A DNA stretch of 64,000 nt from Streptococcus sp. 68 (GCF_013277415.1 NZ_VMMX01000003.1:239413-303412), one strand, 5' to 3'; shown: positions 27,474 to 36,255, counted from the stretch's first letter. The notes: generated by a model from the letters alone, not told the origin. Numbers and translations are program-made.

Positions 27474-27708
27474 CCTCCAAGCCTAAATCATGCATCATTT
27501 CTTCCCAAGTAATGGGTTCAACTCCTTTTTCCAAGTCTTCTAAATACTCTTGATAGGCTAAATCTGCCACACGAGCATCGTATTCGTCTTCTAGAGCTTC
27601 GAGAGTTTTGGTGCGGATCAGTTCCGACAGGGAAACTCCTTCAAACTTAGCCATTGCTTTCATAAATGTTTTATCAGCTTCAGAAACTTTTAATGTAATA
27701 GTAGCCAT
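27466..27708 (-). CDS. relB2: RelB-family antitoxin (RelB2)
   Basis: An 80-residue antitoxin with an N-terminal ribbon-helix-helix DNA-binding segment (TITLKVSEADKTFMKAMAKF, EGVSLSELIRTKTLEAL) and an acidic C-terminal tail (YLEDLEKGVEPITWEEMMHDL) that wraps RelE. I chose ATG 27708 with AAGGGAG upstream. A longer frame from 27768 runs through the promoter and is not credible. Autoregulated through the operator at 27732-27749. Confidence 0.92.
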   Translation of the reverse strand: MATITLKVSEADKTFMKAMAKFEGVSLSELIRTKTLEALEDEYDARVADLAYQEYLEDLEKGVEPITWEEMMHDLGLEDE

Positions 27709-27731
27709 CTTTTGTACTCCCTTTTTTAACG

Positions 27732-27768
27732 GTAACACTATTGTATTACTTTTTAGGTGTTCAGTCAA
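27732..27768 (-). promoter_or_regulatory. relBE2 promoter and operator
   Basis: The minus strand has TTGACT (27763-27768), 17 bp, and TACAAT (27740-27745). The -10 lies inside an inverted repeat, GTAATAC-AATA-GTGTTAC (27732-27749, one mismatch), the natural place for RelB or RelBE binding. Confidence 0.75.
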
Positions 27769-27773
27769 TATAA

Positions 27774-27798
27774 AAAGAACACCTTCTCAGCGTTCTTT
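27774..27798 (-). terminator. Terminator of the vicRKX operon
   Basis: The minus strand has AAAGAACGC, a 7-nt loop and GTGTTCTTT followed by TT, directly after the vicX stop. It abuts the relBE2 -35 region. Confidence 0.8.
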
Positions 27799-28608
27799 CT
27801 ATATATCTGTCAATGGTGTTGCGGTATCTGGTGAGGTATCATAAACCTTAAAGTCTACTCCAACTCCCAGATCAGCTTGTGCTAGCTGGTTGACCATGGT
27901 CATGTGAGCCAGCTCCTTGATATTGTTCTCTTTAGACAAATGTCCTAGGTAGATTTTCTTAGTGCGATTTCCTAAGGTGCGAATCATAGCTTCAGCACCG
28001 TCCTCATTAGAAAGATGACCGAGATCCGATAGGATTCGTTGTTTGAGTCGCCAAGCATAAGATCCTGCTCGCAAAATCTCTACATCATGGTTGGACTCGA
28101 TAAGATAGCCGTCCGCATTTTCGACAATTCCTGCCATACGGTCACTGACATAACCTGTATCTGTCAAAAGGACAAAACTTTTATCATCTTTCATAAAGCG
28201 ATAGAACTGCGGTGCGACTGCATCATGGCTTACACCGAAACTCTCGATGTCAATATCTCCAAAGGTTTTGGTTTTGCCCATCTCAAAGATATGCTTTTGC
28301 GAAGAATCCACCTTGCCAAGATATTTACTATTTTCCATAGCTTGCCAGGTCTTTTCATTGGCATAAAGATCCATACCATACTTGCGAGCCAAAACACCCA
28401 CTCCATGGATATGGTCTGAATGCTCATGTGTAATCAAGATGGCATCCAAGTCTTCTGGCTTGCGATTTATTTCAGCAAGTAGGCTGGTAATTTTCTTACC
28501 AGACAAGCCTGCATCCACTAAAAGCTTCTTTTTTGGGGTTTCCAGATAAAAGGAATTTCCACTGGAACCCGACGCTAAAATACTGTATTTAAAGCCTATT
28601 TCACTCAT
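27799..28608 (-). CDS. vicX: MBL-fold hydrolase VicX (WalJ/YycJ)
   Basis: A 269-residue metallo-beta-lactamase-fold protein: ILASGSSGNSFYLETP at the start, metal-binding THEHSDHIHGVG (HxHxDH), LLTDTGYVSD, ESNHD and YLGHLS. YycJ-type proteins are predicted nucleases linked to DNA repair and cell-wall coordination. In streptococci vicX is the third gene of the vicRKX operon. One base separates the vicK stop from its start. Confidence 0.93.
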   Translation of the reverse strand: MSEIGFKYSILASGSSGNSFYLETPKKKLLVDAGLSGKKITSLLAEINRKPEDLDAILITHEHSDHIHGVGVLARKYGMDLYANEKTWQAMENSKYLGKVDSSQKHIFEMGKTKTFGDIDIESFGVSHDAVAPQFYRFMKDDKSFVLLTDTGYVSDRMAGIVENADGYLIESNHDVEILRAGSYAWRLKQRILSDLGHLSNEDGAEAMIRTLGNRTKKIYLGHLSKENNIKELAHMTMVNQLAQADLGVGVDFKVYDTSPDTATPLTDI

Positions 28609-28609
28609 T

Positions 28610-29959
28610 CTAGTCTTCTACTTCATCCTCCCATACTTCTTCTTTCACTGCATCCTTATCATAAGGGAGCACAATGGTAAAGGTTGATCCCTTACCGTAT
28701 TCACTCTTGGCCCAAATAAAGCCCTTATGTTGTTTGATAATTTCTTTGGCAATAGACAGTCCTAGACCTGTACCACCTTGTGCACGACTTCTAGCACGAT
28801 CCACACGATAGAAACGGTCAAAAATACGTGGCAAATCCTGCTTAGGAATCCCCAAACCGTGGTCAGAAATGGATAAAATCATCTGGTCTTCAGTTGTCTT
28901 CATTCTGACAGTGATTTTACCCCCATCTGGCGAATACTTAATGGCATTATTTAAAATATTGTCGACAACCTGCGTCATCTTATCTGTATCAATTTCCATC
29001 CAGATAGAATTGATAGGATAATCTCTCACCAACTCATATTTTTTCTCCTTTTCCTGTCCTTTCATCTTGTCAAAACGATTGAGGATAAAGGTAATAAAAG
29101 CAGTAAAGTTAATCAGTTCCACATCTAGGTGACTGGTAGCATTATCAATCCGAGAGAGATGAAGGAGGTCCGTTACCATGCGCATCATACGGTTGGTTTC
29201 GTCCAGAGACACCTTGATGAAGTCTGGTGCTACAGTTTCACACAAAGCTCCCTCATCCAAGGCTTCAAGATAAGATTTCACGCTGGTTAAAGGAGTCCGT
29301 AACTCATGACTAACGTTGGAAACAAAGAGTCTCCGTTCGCGCTCTTCCTTCTCCTGCTCCGTCGTATCATGCAAAACAGCCACCAAACCTGAAATAAAGC
29401 CAGACTCTCGACGAATCAAGGCAAAGCGAACTCGAAGGCTCAGATATTCGCCATTGATATCTTGGGAATCTAGCAACAATTCTGGACTTTGGGTAATCAA
29501 ATCACGCAATTCATAGTCTTCTTCTATCTTGAGCAATTCCAAAATGCTTCTATTCAGAACATCTTCTTTAACCAGCCCCAGTTGCTTCTTGGCTGTATCG
29601 TTAATCATGATAATCTGCCCCCGACGATTGGTCGCAAGAACCCCATCTGTCATATAAAACAGAATACTATTTAGTCTCTTACTCTCTTGTTCTAGATTTT
29701 CCTGAGTGAGACGAATAACCTCCGACAAGTCATTCAAATTATTGGTAATATTGGTGATTTCAGACCCACCTTGCATATCAAGAACCTTGGAATAATCTCC
29801 TGCAATCAAATCTTTAACCTTTTGATTGATTTGCTTCAATCGAATATTATCACGTCTATTCTCCAGTAATAAGAGGGTCACAACAAGGATGAAACCTAAC
29901 AAAATCAGGATAAAGATAAAATCTCTGGTAAAAATGGTTTGTTTCAGTAAATCAAGCAT
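28610..29959 (-). CDS. vicK: Sensor histidine kinase VicK (WalK)
   Basis: The kinase of the WalRK cell-wall homeostasis system. 449 residues: one N-terminal membrane helix (about 13-32) and almost no extracellular loop, the streptococcal form; a HAMP-like linker; a PAS domain (about 95-200, [19 protein letters not shown]); HisKA with [12 protein letters not shown], the phospho-acceptor being His218; and HATPase_c ([31 protein letters not shown]). It overlaps vicR by 8 nt. Confidence 0.96.
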   Translation of the reverse strand: MLDLLKQTIFTRDFIFILILLGFILVVTLLLLENRRDNIRLKQINQKVKDLIAGDYSKVLDMQGGSEITNITNNLNDLSEVIRLTQENLEQESKRLNSILFYMTDGVLATNRRGQIIMINDTAKKQLGLVKEDVLNRSILELLKIEEDYELRDLITQSPELLLDSQDINGEYLSLRVRFALIRRESGFISGLVAVLHDTTEQEKEERERRLFVSNVSHELRTPLTSVKSYLEALDEGALCETVAPDFIKVSLDETNRMMRMVTDLLHLSRIDNATSHLDVELINFTAFITFILNRFDKMKGQEKEKKYELVRDYPINSIWMEIDTDKMTQVVDNILNNAIKYSPDGGKITVRMKTTEDQMILSISDHGLGIPKQDLPRIFDRFYRVDRARSRAQGGTGLGLSIAKEIIKQHKGFIWAKSEYGKGSTFTIVLPYDKDAVKEEVWEDEVED

Positions 29960-30656
29960 TATTTCTCATGTAATACCCTACACCACGGCGCGTCAAGATA
30001 TACTCTGGTCGGCTAGGCGTATCTTCAATCTTCTCACGCAGACGTCGGACAGTCACATCAACTGTGCGGACATCACCAAAATAGTCATAACCCCAGACAG
30101 TCTCAAGCAAGTGTTCGCGCGTAATGACTTGACCTGTATGCGATGCCAAATGATACAAAAGCTCAAACTCACGGTGGGTTAAGTCTAGTTCTTCGCCATA
30201 TTTTTTAGCCACGTAGGCGTCTGGAACAATTTCTAAATCCCCAATTTGGATAGGTTGAGGTTTACTTTCTGCTTCCTGCCCATCTACTGGCATAGGTTGA
30301 GAACGACGCAGTAAAGCTTTAACACGCGCCTGCAACTCACGATTTGAGAAGGGTTTTGTCACATAGTCATCCGCACCAAGCTCTAAACCGATAACCTTAT
30401 CAAATTCGCTGTCTTTAGCCGACAGCATGATAATAGGTACACTACTGGTCTTGCGAATGGTCTTAGCAACTTCTAAACCATCAATTTCCGGAAGCATCAA
30501 GTCCAGAATAATAATATCTGGTTGCTCTGCTTCAAATTGCTCTAGCGCTTCACGACCGTTAAAAGCAGTTACAACTTCGTAACCTTCCTTGGTCATATTA
30601 AACTTGATAATATCCGAGATTGGTTTCTCATCATCTACAATTAGTATTTTTTTCAT
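29952..30656 (-). CDS. vicR: Response regulator VicR (WalR/YycF), essential
   Basis: An OmpR/PhoB-type regulator of 234 residues: receiver domain with acidic pocket VDDE (8-11), phospho-acceptor Asp52 ([11 protein letters not shown]), Lys in [10 protein letters not shown], and a C-terminal winged helix ([26 protein letters not shown]). In pneumococcus it is essential and drives cell-wall hydrolase genes such as pcsB. I chose ATG 30656 with AAGGTGAAC upstream. The longer frame to 30698 crosses the promoter. Confidence 0.97.
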   Translation of the reverse strand: MKKILIVDDEKPISDIIKFNMTKEGYEVVTAFNGREALEQFEAEQPDIIILDLMLPEIDGLEVAKTIRKTSSVPIIMLSAKDSEFDKVIGLELGADDYVTKPFSNRELQARVKALLRRSQPMPVDGQEAESKPQPIQIGDLEIVPDAYVAKKYGEELDLTHREFELLYHLASHTGQVITREHLLETVWGYDYFGDVRTVDVTVRRLREKIEDTPSRPEYILTRRGVGYYMRNNA

Positions 30657-30678
30657 ATGTTCACCTTTTTCTCTACTA

Positions 30679-30687
30679 TTATACCAA
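30679..30687 (-). promoter_or_regulatory. Extended -10 promoter of vicRKX
   Basis: The minus strand reads TGGTATAAT, 23 bp before the vicR ATG, in the gap after mutY. Confidence 0.65.
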
Positions 30688-30711
30688 AAAAATAGCAAGA
30701 AGACACGATAG

Positions 30712-31887
30712 CTAGTCTTGGCTACTGTCTAAGTTGGCTTTTGCATAAGCCTGCCAGATTTTTTGTTGGGGTTTGGCAAGTGGGTAATTCTTAAACTCTT
30801 CTGGTGAAAGCCAGCGAACTTCCCTATCTGAAAAATCATGGTAGTCACTCACCTGACCTGTTACAATTTGAACATGCCATTTACGATGACTAAAGATATG
30901 CTTGACAGTCTCAAAATAAACATCAAACCAAGCAACATCTAGGTCATAGTCCTGCTGGAAACTCTCCTCTGGACTGGGGCCAAAGTTTACACTTTCTTCC
31001 GCAACCTGATGAAAGAGGTCAAACTGCTCTTCTTGCGAAAAATCATCAACTTCTACCAGTGGGAAATGCCAAAAACCTGCCAATAGCTTTTCGCTTTCAT
31101 TTTTTTCAAGTAAAAATTGTCCCTGAGAATTTTTGACCACCAAGGCTTTAAGATAAATGGGAACTGGCTTTTTCTTTGGTGCCTTAATTGGATAACGGTC
31201 CATTGTACCATTCTGATATGCCGCACTAAAGTCCTTAACTGGGCTTTCTTCTGGTCTGGGATTTACAGGAGCCTCAATATCAGACCCTAAATCCATCAAA
31301 GCTTGATTAAAGTCGCCTGGACGATCTTGATCAATCAAGATTTCCATCATTGCCTGAAAAATTTTGCGATTACTTGGAATCCCAATATCGTGATTGACTT
31401 CAAACAGACGCGCCAAGACCCGCATAACATTACCATCTACAGCTGGCTCAGGCAAGTTAAAAGCAATACTGGAAATGGCTCCTGCTGTGTAAGGACCAAT
31501 TCCTTTTAAACTGGAAATTCCTTCATAGGTGTTTGGAAATTGACCACCAAAGTCAGCCATAATCTGCTGGGCCGCAGCCTGCATATTACGAACTCTAGAA
31601 TAATAACCCAAACCTTCCCAAGCCTTCAACAAACGCTCTTCAGGCGCAGTTGCCAAACTTTCCACTGTCGGAAACCAGTCCAAGAATCGTTCGTAATAAG
31701 GAATAACCGTATCCACCCTAGTCTGCTGGAGCATAATTTCAGACACCCAAATATGATAAGGATTCTTACTCCTACGCCATGGTAAATCTCTTTTGTTTTC
31801 ATCATACCAGTTGAGAAGTTTCTTACGAAAAGAAATGATCTTTTCCTCCGGCCACATGGCGATACCGTATTCTTTCAAATCTAACAT
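30712..31887 (-). CDS. mutY: Adenine DNA glycosylase MutY, iron-sulfur clusterless
   Basis: Removes A mispaired with 8-oxoG. The 391-residue protein has the helix-hairpin-helix [17 protein letters not shown] with the catalytic Asp in [14 protein letters not shown], the LPWRR and EIMLQQTRV motifs, and a C-terminal NUDIX-like 8-oxoG recognition domain (from about 245). The region that normally carries four [4Fe-4S] cysteines reads [20 protein letters not shown] with no cysteine, and I find none in the whole protein. Start at ATG 31887, just 6 nt from a -10 element and without a ribosome site; ATG 31857 is the alternative. Confidence 0.93.
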   Translation of the reverse strand: MLDLKEYGIAMWPEEKIISFRKKLLNWYDENKRDLPWRRSKNPYHIWVSEIMLQQTRVDTVIPYYERFLDWFPTVESLATAPEERLLKAWEGLGYYSRVRNMQAAAQQIMADFGGQFPNTYEGISSLKGIGPYTAGAISSIAFNLPEPAVDGNVMRVLARLFEVNHDIGIPSNRKIFQAMMEILIDQDRPGDFNQALMDLGSDIEAPVNPRPEESPVKDFSAAYQNGTMDRYPIKAPKKKPVPIYLKALVVKNSQGQFLLEKNESEKLLAGFWHFPLVEVDDFSQEEQFDLFHQVAEESVNFGPSPEESFQQDYDLDVAWFDVYFETVKHIFSHRKWHVQIVTGQVSDYHDFSDREVRWLSPEEFKNYPLAKPQQKIWQAYAKANLDSSQD

Positions 31888-31893
31888 ATCTCT

Positions 31894-31902
31894 AGTATAA
31901 CA
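31894..31902 (-). promoter_or_regulatory. Extended -10 promoter abutting mutY
   Basis: The minus strand reads TGTTATACT and ends 6 nt before the annotated mutY ATG, so the mRNA would begin at or next to the start codon. Confidence 0.6.
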
Positions 31903-31933
31903 CAGAAGACTCTAACTGTCCTTTTCCTAGTAT

Positions 31934-32041
31934 TAATACTCTTCGAAAATCAAATTCAAACCACGTCAACGTCGCCTTGCCGTACTCAAGTACAGCCTGC
32001 GGCTAGTTTCCTAGTTTGCCCTTTGATTTTCATTGAGTATA
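31934..32041 (-). repeat. BOX element, boxA plus boxC without boxB
   Basis: Read on the minus strand it starts TATACTCAATGAAAATCAAA, passes AAACTAGGAAACTAGCCGCAG, TACGGCAAGGCGACG and TGACGTGGTTTGAA, and ends TTCGAAGAGTATTA. The boxB module is absent and a CTTGAGTACGG junction joins boxA to boxC. It fills the gap between fhs and mutY. Confidence 0.9.
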
Positions 32042-32070
32042 AAAAGCCTCTTCCCAAAGGAAAGAAGACT
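32041..32070 (-). terminator. Second hairpin terminator after fhs
   Basis: The minus strand folds AGTCTTCTTTCC with GGGAAGAGGCT (one bulged C, 3-nt loop), followed by TTTTTATA that runs into the BOX element. Confidence 0.6.
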
Positions 32071-32105
32071 AAATTTTATTGATGAACTGCTTGCAGTCTG
32101 AGAAA

Positions 32106-32139
32106 AAATGAGCTTGGATTAAAATCTCCAAACTCATTT
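32106..32139 (-). terminator. Main terminator after fhs
   Basis: A 12-bp stem AAATGAGTTTGG/CCAAGCTCATTT (one G-T pair), 10-nt loop, followed by TTTTTTC on the minus strand, 18 nt after the stop codon. Confidence 0.9.
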
Positions 32140-32157
32140 AAAGTCAATTGCAATATA

Positions 32158-33828
32158 CTAGAACAAGCCTAATACTGTTCCATCGCTTTCAACATCCATG
32201 TTGAGGGCTGCTGGTCGTTTTGGAAGTCCTGGCATGGTCATGACATCACCAGTTAAGGCAACGATAAAGCCTGCACCTAATTTTGGTACCAATTCACGAA
32301 TGGTAATTTCAAAGTTTTCAGGTGCTCCAAGTGCATTCGGATTGTCTGAGAAGCTATATTGAGTTTTAGCCATACAGATTGGCAATTTGTCCCAACCGTT
32401 TTGAACGATTTGGGCGATTTGTGTTTGAGCTTTCTTCTCAAAGTTTACTTTGCTACCACGGTAGATTTCAGTAACAATCTTTTCAATCTTTTCTTGGACA
32501 GAAAGGTCATTGTCATACAAACGTTTATAGTTAGCTGGGGTTTCAGCGATAGTTTTGACAACTGTTTCGGCAAGTGCTACTCCACCTTCTGCGCCATCAG
32601 CCCAGACACTTGCCAACTCAACTGGCACATCGATTGAGGCACAAAGTTCTTTCAAGGCTGCAATTTCAGCTTCTGTATCAGATACAAATTCGTTGATAGC
32701 TACTACTGCTGGAATACCGAACTTACGGATATTTTCAACGTGGCGTTTCAAGTTAGCAAAACCGGCACGAACAGCTTCTACGTTTTCTTCTGTCAGAGCA
32801 TCTTTAGCCACACCACCATTCATCTTAAGGGCACGAAGGGTTGCAACAATGACAACTGCATCTGGAGATGTTGGCAAGTTTGGTGTCTTAATATCAAGGA
32901 ATTTCTCGGCACCAAGGTCTGCACCAAAACCAGCTTCAGTAACTGTGTAATCAGCCAAGTGAAGGGCTGTAGTCGTTGCCAAAACAGAGTTACATCCGTG
33001 AGCAATATTGGCAAATGGACCACCGTGCACAAAGGCAGGTGTTCCGTAAATTGTCTGAACCAAGTTTGGCTTAATAGCATCCTTCAAAATCAAAGCCAAG
33101 GCACCTTCTACCTGTAAATCACCTACAGAAACAGGTGTACGGTCATAGCGATAACCGATAACGATATTAGCCAAACGGCGTTTCAAGTCCTCGATGTCTG
33201 TTGCCAAGCAAAGAATTGCCATGATTTCGGAAGCAACTGTAATATCAAAGCCATCCTCACGTGGAATACCATTTAGAGGGCCACCAAGTCCAACGGTCAC
33301 ATGGCGAAGAGCACGGTCGTTCAAATCCACAACACGTTTCCAGAGGATACGACGTTGGTCAATTCCCAGCTCATTCCCTTGGTGCAAGTGGTTGTCAATC
33401 AAGGCAGAAAGCGCATTGTTGGCAGTTGTAATGGCATGCATATCCCCCGTAAAGTGGAGGTTGATGTCTTCCATTGGCAGAACTTGAGCATAACCACCAC
33501 CAGCAGCACCACCCTTAATCCCCATGACTGGACCAAGAGATGGTTCGCGGATAGCGATCATCGTTTTCTTGCCAATCTTGTTCAAGGCATCTGCAAGACC
33601 AATGGTAATGGTTGATTTTCCTTCACCTGCAGGTGTTGGGTTGATGGCAGTAACCAAAATCAATTTGCCAACTGGATTGCTCTCAACTGCACGAATTTTA
33701 TCAAAGCTAAGCTTAGCCTTGTACTTTCCATACAACTCCAAATCGTCGTAAGAAATTCCAAGCTTCTCTACAACATCAACAATGGGCTTCAACTCAATAC
33801 TCTGTGCGATTTCAATATCTGTTTTCAT
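32158..33828 (-). CDS. fhs: Formate--tetrahydrofolate ligase
   Basis: Makes 10-formyl-THF from formate, THF and ATP and so feeds purine and fMet synthesis. The 556-residue protein has the P-loop-like [18 protein letters not shown] (residues 66-83), the family signature [49 protein letters not shown] and the C-terminal [10 protein letters not shown]. Full length. Monocistronic: extended -10 promoter upstream, two terminators downstream. A MET-box lies about 140 bp upstream, which would tie it to methionine control. Confidence 0.97.
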   Translation of the reverse strand: MKTDIEIAQSIELKPIVDVVEKLGISYDDLELYGKYKAKLSFDKIRAVESNPVGKLILVTAINPTPAGEGKSTITIGLADALNKIGKKTMIAIREPSLGPVMGIKGGAAGGGYAQVLPMEDINLHFTGDMHAITTANNALSALIDNHLHQGNELGIDQRRILWKRVVDLNDRALRHVTVGLGGPLNGIPREDGFDITVASEIMAILCLATDIEDLKRRLANIVIGYRYDRTPVSVGDLQVEGALALILKDAIKPNLVQTIYGTPAFVHGGPFANIAHGCNSVLATTTALHLADYTVTEAGFGADLGAEKFLDIKTPNLPTSPDAVVIVATLRALKMNGGVAKDALTEENVEAVRAGFANLKRHVENIRKFGIPAVVAINEFVSDTEAEIAALKELCASIDVPVELASVWADGAEGGVALAETVVKTIAETPANYKRLYDNDLSVQEKIEKIVTEIYRGSKVNFEKKAQTQIAQIVQNGWDKLPICMAKTQYSFSDNPNALGAPENFEITIRELVPKLGAGFIVALTGDVMTMPGLPKRPAALNMDVESDGTVLGLF

Positions 33829-33861
33829 TCAAAACTCCTCTAACCTCTTATATGATAATTC

Positions 33862-33870
33862 ATTATAACA
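33862..33870 (-). promoter_or_regulatory. Extended -10 promoter of fhs
   Basis: The minus strand reads TGTTATAAT, 33 bp before the ATG. The leader carries AGAGGAG. Confidence 0.6.
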
Positions 33871-33967
33871 CAAAACAAGATTTTTAACATCCTTAAACTC
33901 TCTAAACGTTCGTAAATATCCCTATTTTTGAGGTTTTTAGAGTCCTTTCTTAAATTTTATATTGCTT

Positions 33968-33984
33968 TATAGTTTGAAACTATA
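33968..33984. promoter_or_regulatory. MET-box (MtaR/MetR-type operator) between fhs and coaB
   Basis: TATAGTTTGAAACTATA is a perfect 17-bp palindrome and an exact match to the streptococcal methionine regulator consensus TATAGTTTSAAACTATA (from memory). It lies about 120 bp upstream of the predicted fhs start and about 85 bp upstream of the coaB start. fhs (one-carbon metabolism) is the more likely target. Confidence 0.65.
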
Positions 33985-34045
33985 GTAGATTCTTTTTATT
34001 TTCTATATATATTCAAGCGCTTTCTTTTGCTTATTATTTTTTTTT

Positions 34046-34054
34046 TGGTACAAT
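34046..34054 (+). promoter_or_regulatory. Extended -10 promoter abutting coaB
   Basis: TGGTACAAT, with a weak TTGCTT -35 about 16 bp upstream. Only AGTGCT separates it from the coaB ATG, so transcription should start at the start codon. Confidence 0.7.
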
Positions 34055-34060
34055 AGTGCT

Positions 34061-34750
34061 ATGAAAATTTTAGTTACATCGGGCGGTACCAGTGAAGCTA
34101 TTGATAGTGTCCGCTCTATCACTAACCATTCTACAGGTCACTTGGGAAAAATCATCACAGAAACCTTGCTTGCTGCAGGGCATAAAGTTTGTTTGATAAC
34201 AACAAAACGAGCTCTAAAGCCAGAAGCCCATCCCAACCTAAGCATTCAAGAAATTAACAATACAAACGACCTTCTCCTTGAAATGCAAGAACGTGTCAAG
34301 GACTATCAAGTCTTGATCCACTCAATGGCTGTTTCTGACTACACTCCTGTCTATATGACAGGGTTTGAGGAAGTTCAGGCTAGCTCCAATCTGGAAGAAT
34401 TTTTAAGCAAGCAAAATCATCAGGCTAAGATTTCTTCAACCGATGAGGTTCAGGTCTTATTCCTGAAAAAAACACCCAAGATCATCTCTCTAGTCAAGGA
34501 ATGGAATCCTGCTATTCATCTGATTGGTTTTAAACTACTAGTTGATGTATCTGAAAATCATCTAATTGACATTGCTAGAAACAGTCTTATCAAGAACCAA
34601 GCAGACTTAATCATTGCAAATGACCAGACTCAAATTTCAACAGACAAGCATCGTGCTATCTTTGTTGAGAAAAATCAACTTCAATCAGTTAATACTAAGG
34701 AAGAAATTGCAGAACTCCTCCTTGAAAAAATTCAAGCCTACCATTCTTAG
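34061..34750 (+). CDS. coaB: Phosphopantothenate--cysteine ligase CoaB (stand-alone)
   Basis: Second step from pantothenate to CoA: CTP-dependent joining of 4'-phosphopantothenate and cysteine. The 229-residue protein has the N-terminal TSGGTSEAIDSVRSITNHSTG (residues 6-26 region), HSMAVSDYTP, and KNQADLIIANDQTQI. Streptococci encode CoaB and CoaC separately, unlike the fused CoaBC/Dfp of most bacteria. There is no ribosome site, and the ATG lies 6 nt from a -10 box, so the message is probably leaderless. Followed by coaC 11 nt downstream. Confidence 0.94.
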   Translation: MKILVTSGGTSEAIDSVRSITNHSTGHLGKIITETLLAAGHKVCLITTKRALKPEAHPNLSIQEINNTNDLLLEMQERVKDYQVLIHSMAVSDYTPVYMTGFEEVQASSNLEEFLSKQNHQAKISSTDEVQVLFLKKTPKIISLVKEWNPAIHLIGFKLLVDVSENHLIDIARNSLIKNQADLIIANDQTQISTDKHRAIFVEKNQLQSVNTKEEIAELLLEKIQAYHS

Positions 34751-34761
34751 AAAGGAAAGAT

Positions 34762-35313
34762 ATGGCACATATTCTCTTGGCTGTAACAGGGTCAATCGCC
34801 TCTTACAAGTCGGCAGATTTAGTCAGTTCTCTAAAAAAACAAGGTCATCAAGTCACGGTTTTAATGACTCAGGCCGCTACAGAGTTTATCCAACCTTTGA
34901 CACTACAGGTCTTATCACAGAATCCTGTCTACCTTGATGTCATGAAGGAACCCTATCCTAATCAGATTAATCATATCGAACTTGGAAAAAAGGCAGATTT
35001 ATTTATCGTAGCCCCTGCAACAGCTAACACAATTGCAAAGCTAGCCCACGGCTATGCTGACAACATGGTAACCAGCATAGCTCTAGCCTTGCCCAAAAAT
35101 ATTCCTAAACTAATAGCTCCTGCTATGAATACAAAAATGTATGACCATCCGGCAACTCAGACTAATCTGAAAACACTAGAAACATACGGCTATCAGCTGA
35201 TTGCTCCTAAAAAATCCCTACTAGCTTGTGGAGACCATGGACGAGGAGCTTTAGCTGACCTCACAATTATTTTAGAAAGAATAAAGGAAACTCTCGATGA
35301 AAAAACGCTCTAA
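34762..35313 (+). CDS. coaC: Phosphopantothenoylcysteine decarboxylase CoaC
   Basis: FMN-dependent decarboxylation giving 4'-phosphopantetheine, the step after CoaB. The 183-residue flavoprotein has ILLAVTGSIASYKSADLV at the start, the active-site histidine in INHIELGKKADLFIVAPATANTI, the substrate-binding PAMNTKMYDHPATQ and the conserved Cys in LLACGDHGRGAL. AGAAAGGAAAGAT precedes the ATG. It overlaps the next gene by 17 nt. Confidence 0.95.
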   Translation: MAHILLAVTGSIASYKSADLVSSLKKQGHQVTVLMTQAATEFIQPLTLQVLSQNPVYLDVMKEPYPNQINHIELGKKADLFIVAPATANTIAKLAHGYADNMVTSIALALPKNIPKLIAPAMNTKMYDHPATQTNLKTLETYGYQLIAPKKSLLACGDHGRGALADLTIILERIKETLDEKTL

Positions 35314-35860
35314 TATTGCACCTATTGCTATCTTTTTTGCAACCATGCTCGTGATACACTTTCTGAGCTCGCTTGCCTTTAACCTTTTTCCATTTCCAAT
35401 CAAACCGACCATTGTTCATATTCCTGTCATTATTGCCAGCATTATCTACGGTCCACGAGTTGGGGTTACACTTGGATTTTTGATGGGACTTCTTAGCTTG
35501 ACAGTTAATACGATTACGATTCTACCTACAAGCTATCTCTTCTCACCATTTGTACCAAACGGAAACATCTACTCAGCTATCATTGCCATCGTCCCACGTA
35601 TTTTGATTGGTTTAACTCCTTATCTAGTTTATAAACTGATGAAAAATAAAACTGGTCTGATTCTAGCTGGTGCCCTTGGTTCACTTACCAACACAGTCTT
35701 TGTACTTGGTGGAATTTTCTACCTTTTTGGAAATGTCTTTGATGGGAATATCCAAAAACTCCTAGCAACCGTTATCTCAACAAACTCCATTGCCGAATTA
35801 GTCATTTCCGCAGTTCTAACCCTAGCCATTGTTCCAAGACTACAAACTTTGAAGAAATAA
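35297..35860 (+). CDS. ECF transporter S component, probably pantothenate-type
   Basis: A 187-residue membrane protein with about five to six hydrophobic segments. MKKRSNIAPIAIFFATMLVI begins it, and IVHIPVIIASIIYGPRVGVTLGFLMGLLS is the fold typical of energy-coupling-factor substrate-binding subunits. It would use a shared EcfAAT module encoded elsewhere. Translational overlap with coaC suggests uptake of a CoA precursor such as pantothenate (inference from context). The sequence alone does not name the vitamin. Confidence 0.8.
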   Translation: MKKRSNIAPIAIFFATMLVIHFLSSLAFNLFPFPIKPTIVHIPVIIASIIYGPRVGVTLGFLMGLLSLTVNTITILPTSYLFSPFVPNGNIYSAIIAIVPRILIGLTPYLVYKLMKNKTGLILAGALGSLTNTVFVLGGIFYLFGNVFDGNIQKLLATVISTNSIAELVISAVLTLAIVPRLQTLKK

Positions 35861-35861
35861 A

Positions 35862-35901
35862 AACAATCTCCGCTTTCATGCTTGAAGGTGGAGATTTTGT
35901 T
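35862..35901 (+). terminator. Hairpin terminator after the coaB-coaC-ECF operon
   Basis: AACAATCTCC and GGAGATTTTGTT form an imperfect stem with an inner partly paired segment, followed by a T-rich tract. It is closely related in sequence to the hairpin at 44583-44620. Confidence 0.55.
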
Positions 35902-35936
35902 CTGTATATTTTATTTTTTAGTGAAATTTTTACCAG

Positions 35937-36043
35937 TATAATAAATTGAAATAAGATACCAACAAATAGATTAGGGAATTCAAATTAATTTCTAGAAATA
36001 TTTTAGCATTCATGATGTACTCTTCCAGTTTCAAACTACTATA
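35937..36043. mobile_element. RUP element, 107 bp
   Basis: Exactly 107 bp from TATAATAAATTGAAAT to GTTTCAAACTACTATA, whose ends are inverted repeats with TA at the borders. It shares internal blocks with the copy at 20728-20832. A BOX element begins 3 bp further on. Confidence 0.85.
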
Positions 36044-36045
36044 TT

Positions 36046-36162
36046 TATACTCAATGAAGATCAAAAAGTAAACTAGGAAAATAGCCGCAGGTTGATCAAA
36101 ATACTGTTTTGAGATTGCAGATGGAAGCTGACGTGGTTTGAAGAAGTTTTCAAAGAGTATTA
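36046..36162 (+). repeat. BOX element, degenerate
   Basis: It starts TATACTCAATGAAGATCAAA, then AAACTAGGAAAATAGCCGCAG, a partial boxB (ACTGTTTTGAG), and boxC AGCTGACGTGGTTTGAAG ending CAAAGAGTATTA. Next to the RUP it fills the gap between the CoA and niacin operons. The remaining gap sequence holds the niaX promoter region. Confidence 0.88.
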
Positions 36163-36221
36163 ACTTAAAGCTCCTATAAACCTAAGTAAATCCTTGCTTT
36201 ATTGTCTGGTTTATAGTACTA

Positions 36222-36244
36222 TACTAGTGTATATACAGATAAAA
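36222..36244 (+). promoter_or_regulatory. Putative NiaR operator before niaX
   Basis: The 23 bp here contain the inverted repeat TGTATATACA inside TACTAGTGTATATACAGAT. By eye they fit every position of the pneumococcal NiaR motif as I recall it (TACWRGTGTMTWKACA then SRTRWAW). It lies 12 bp upstream of the niaX ATG and overlaps a TATACT -10-like hexamer (36220-36225), so binding would block transcription. Confidence 0.6.
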
Positions 36245-36255
36245 AGGAGATTCTT

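Noticed and set aside
33829-34060. A THF or SAM riboswitch in front of fhs
   Set aside because: The predicted fhs leader is only about 26 nt and shows no such fold. The notable element is a DNA palindrome.
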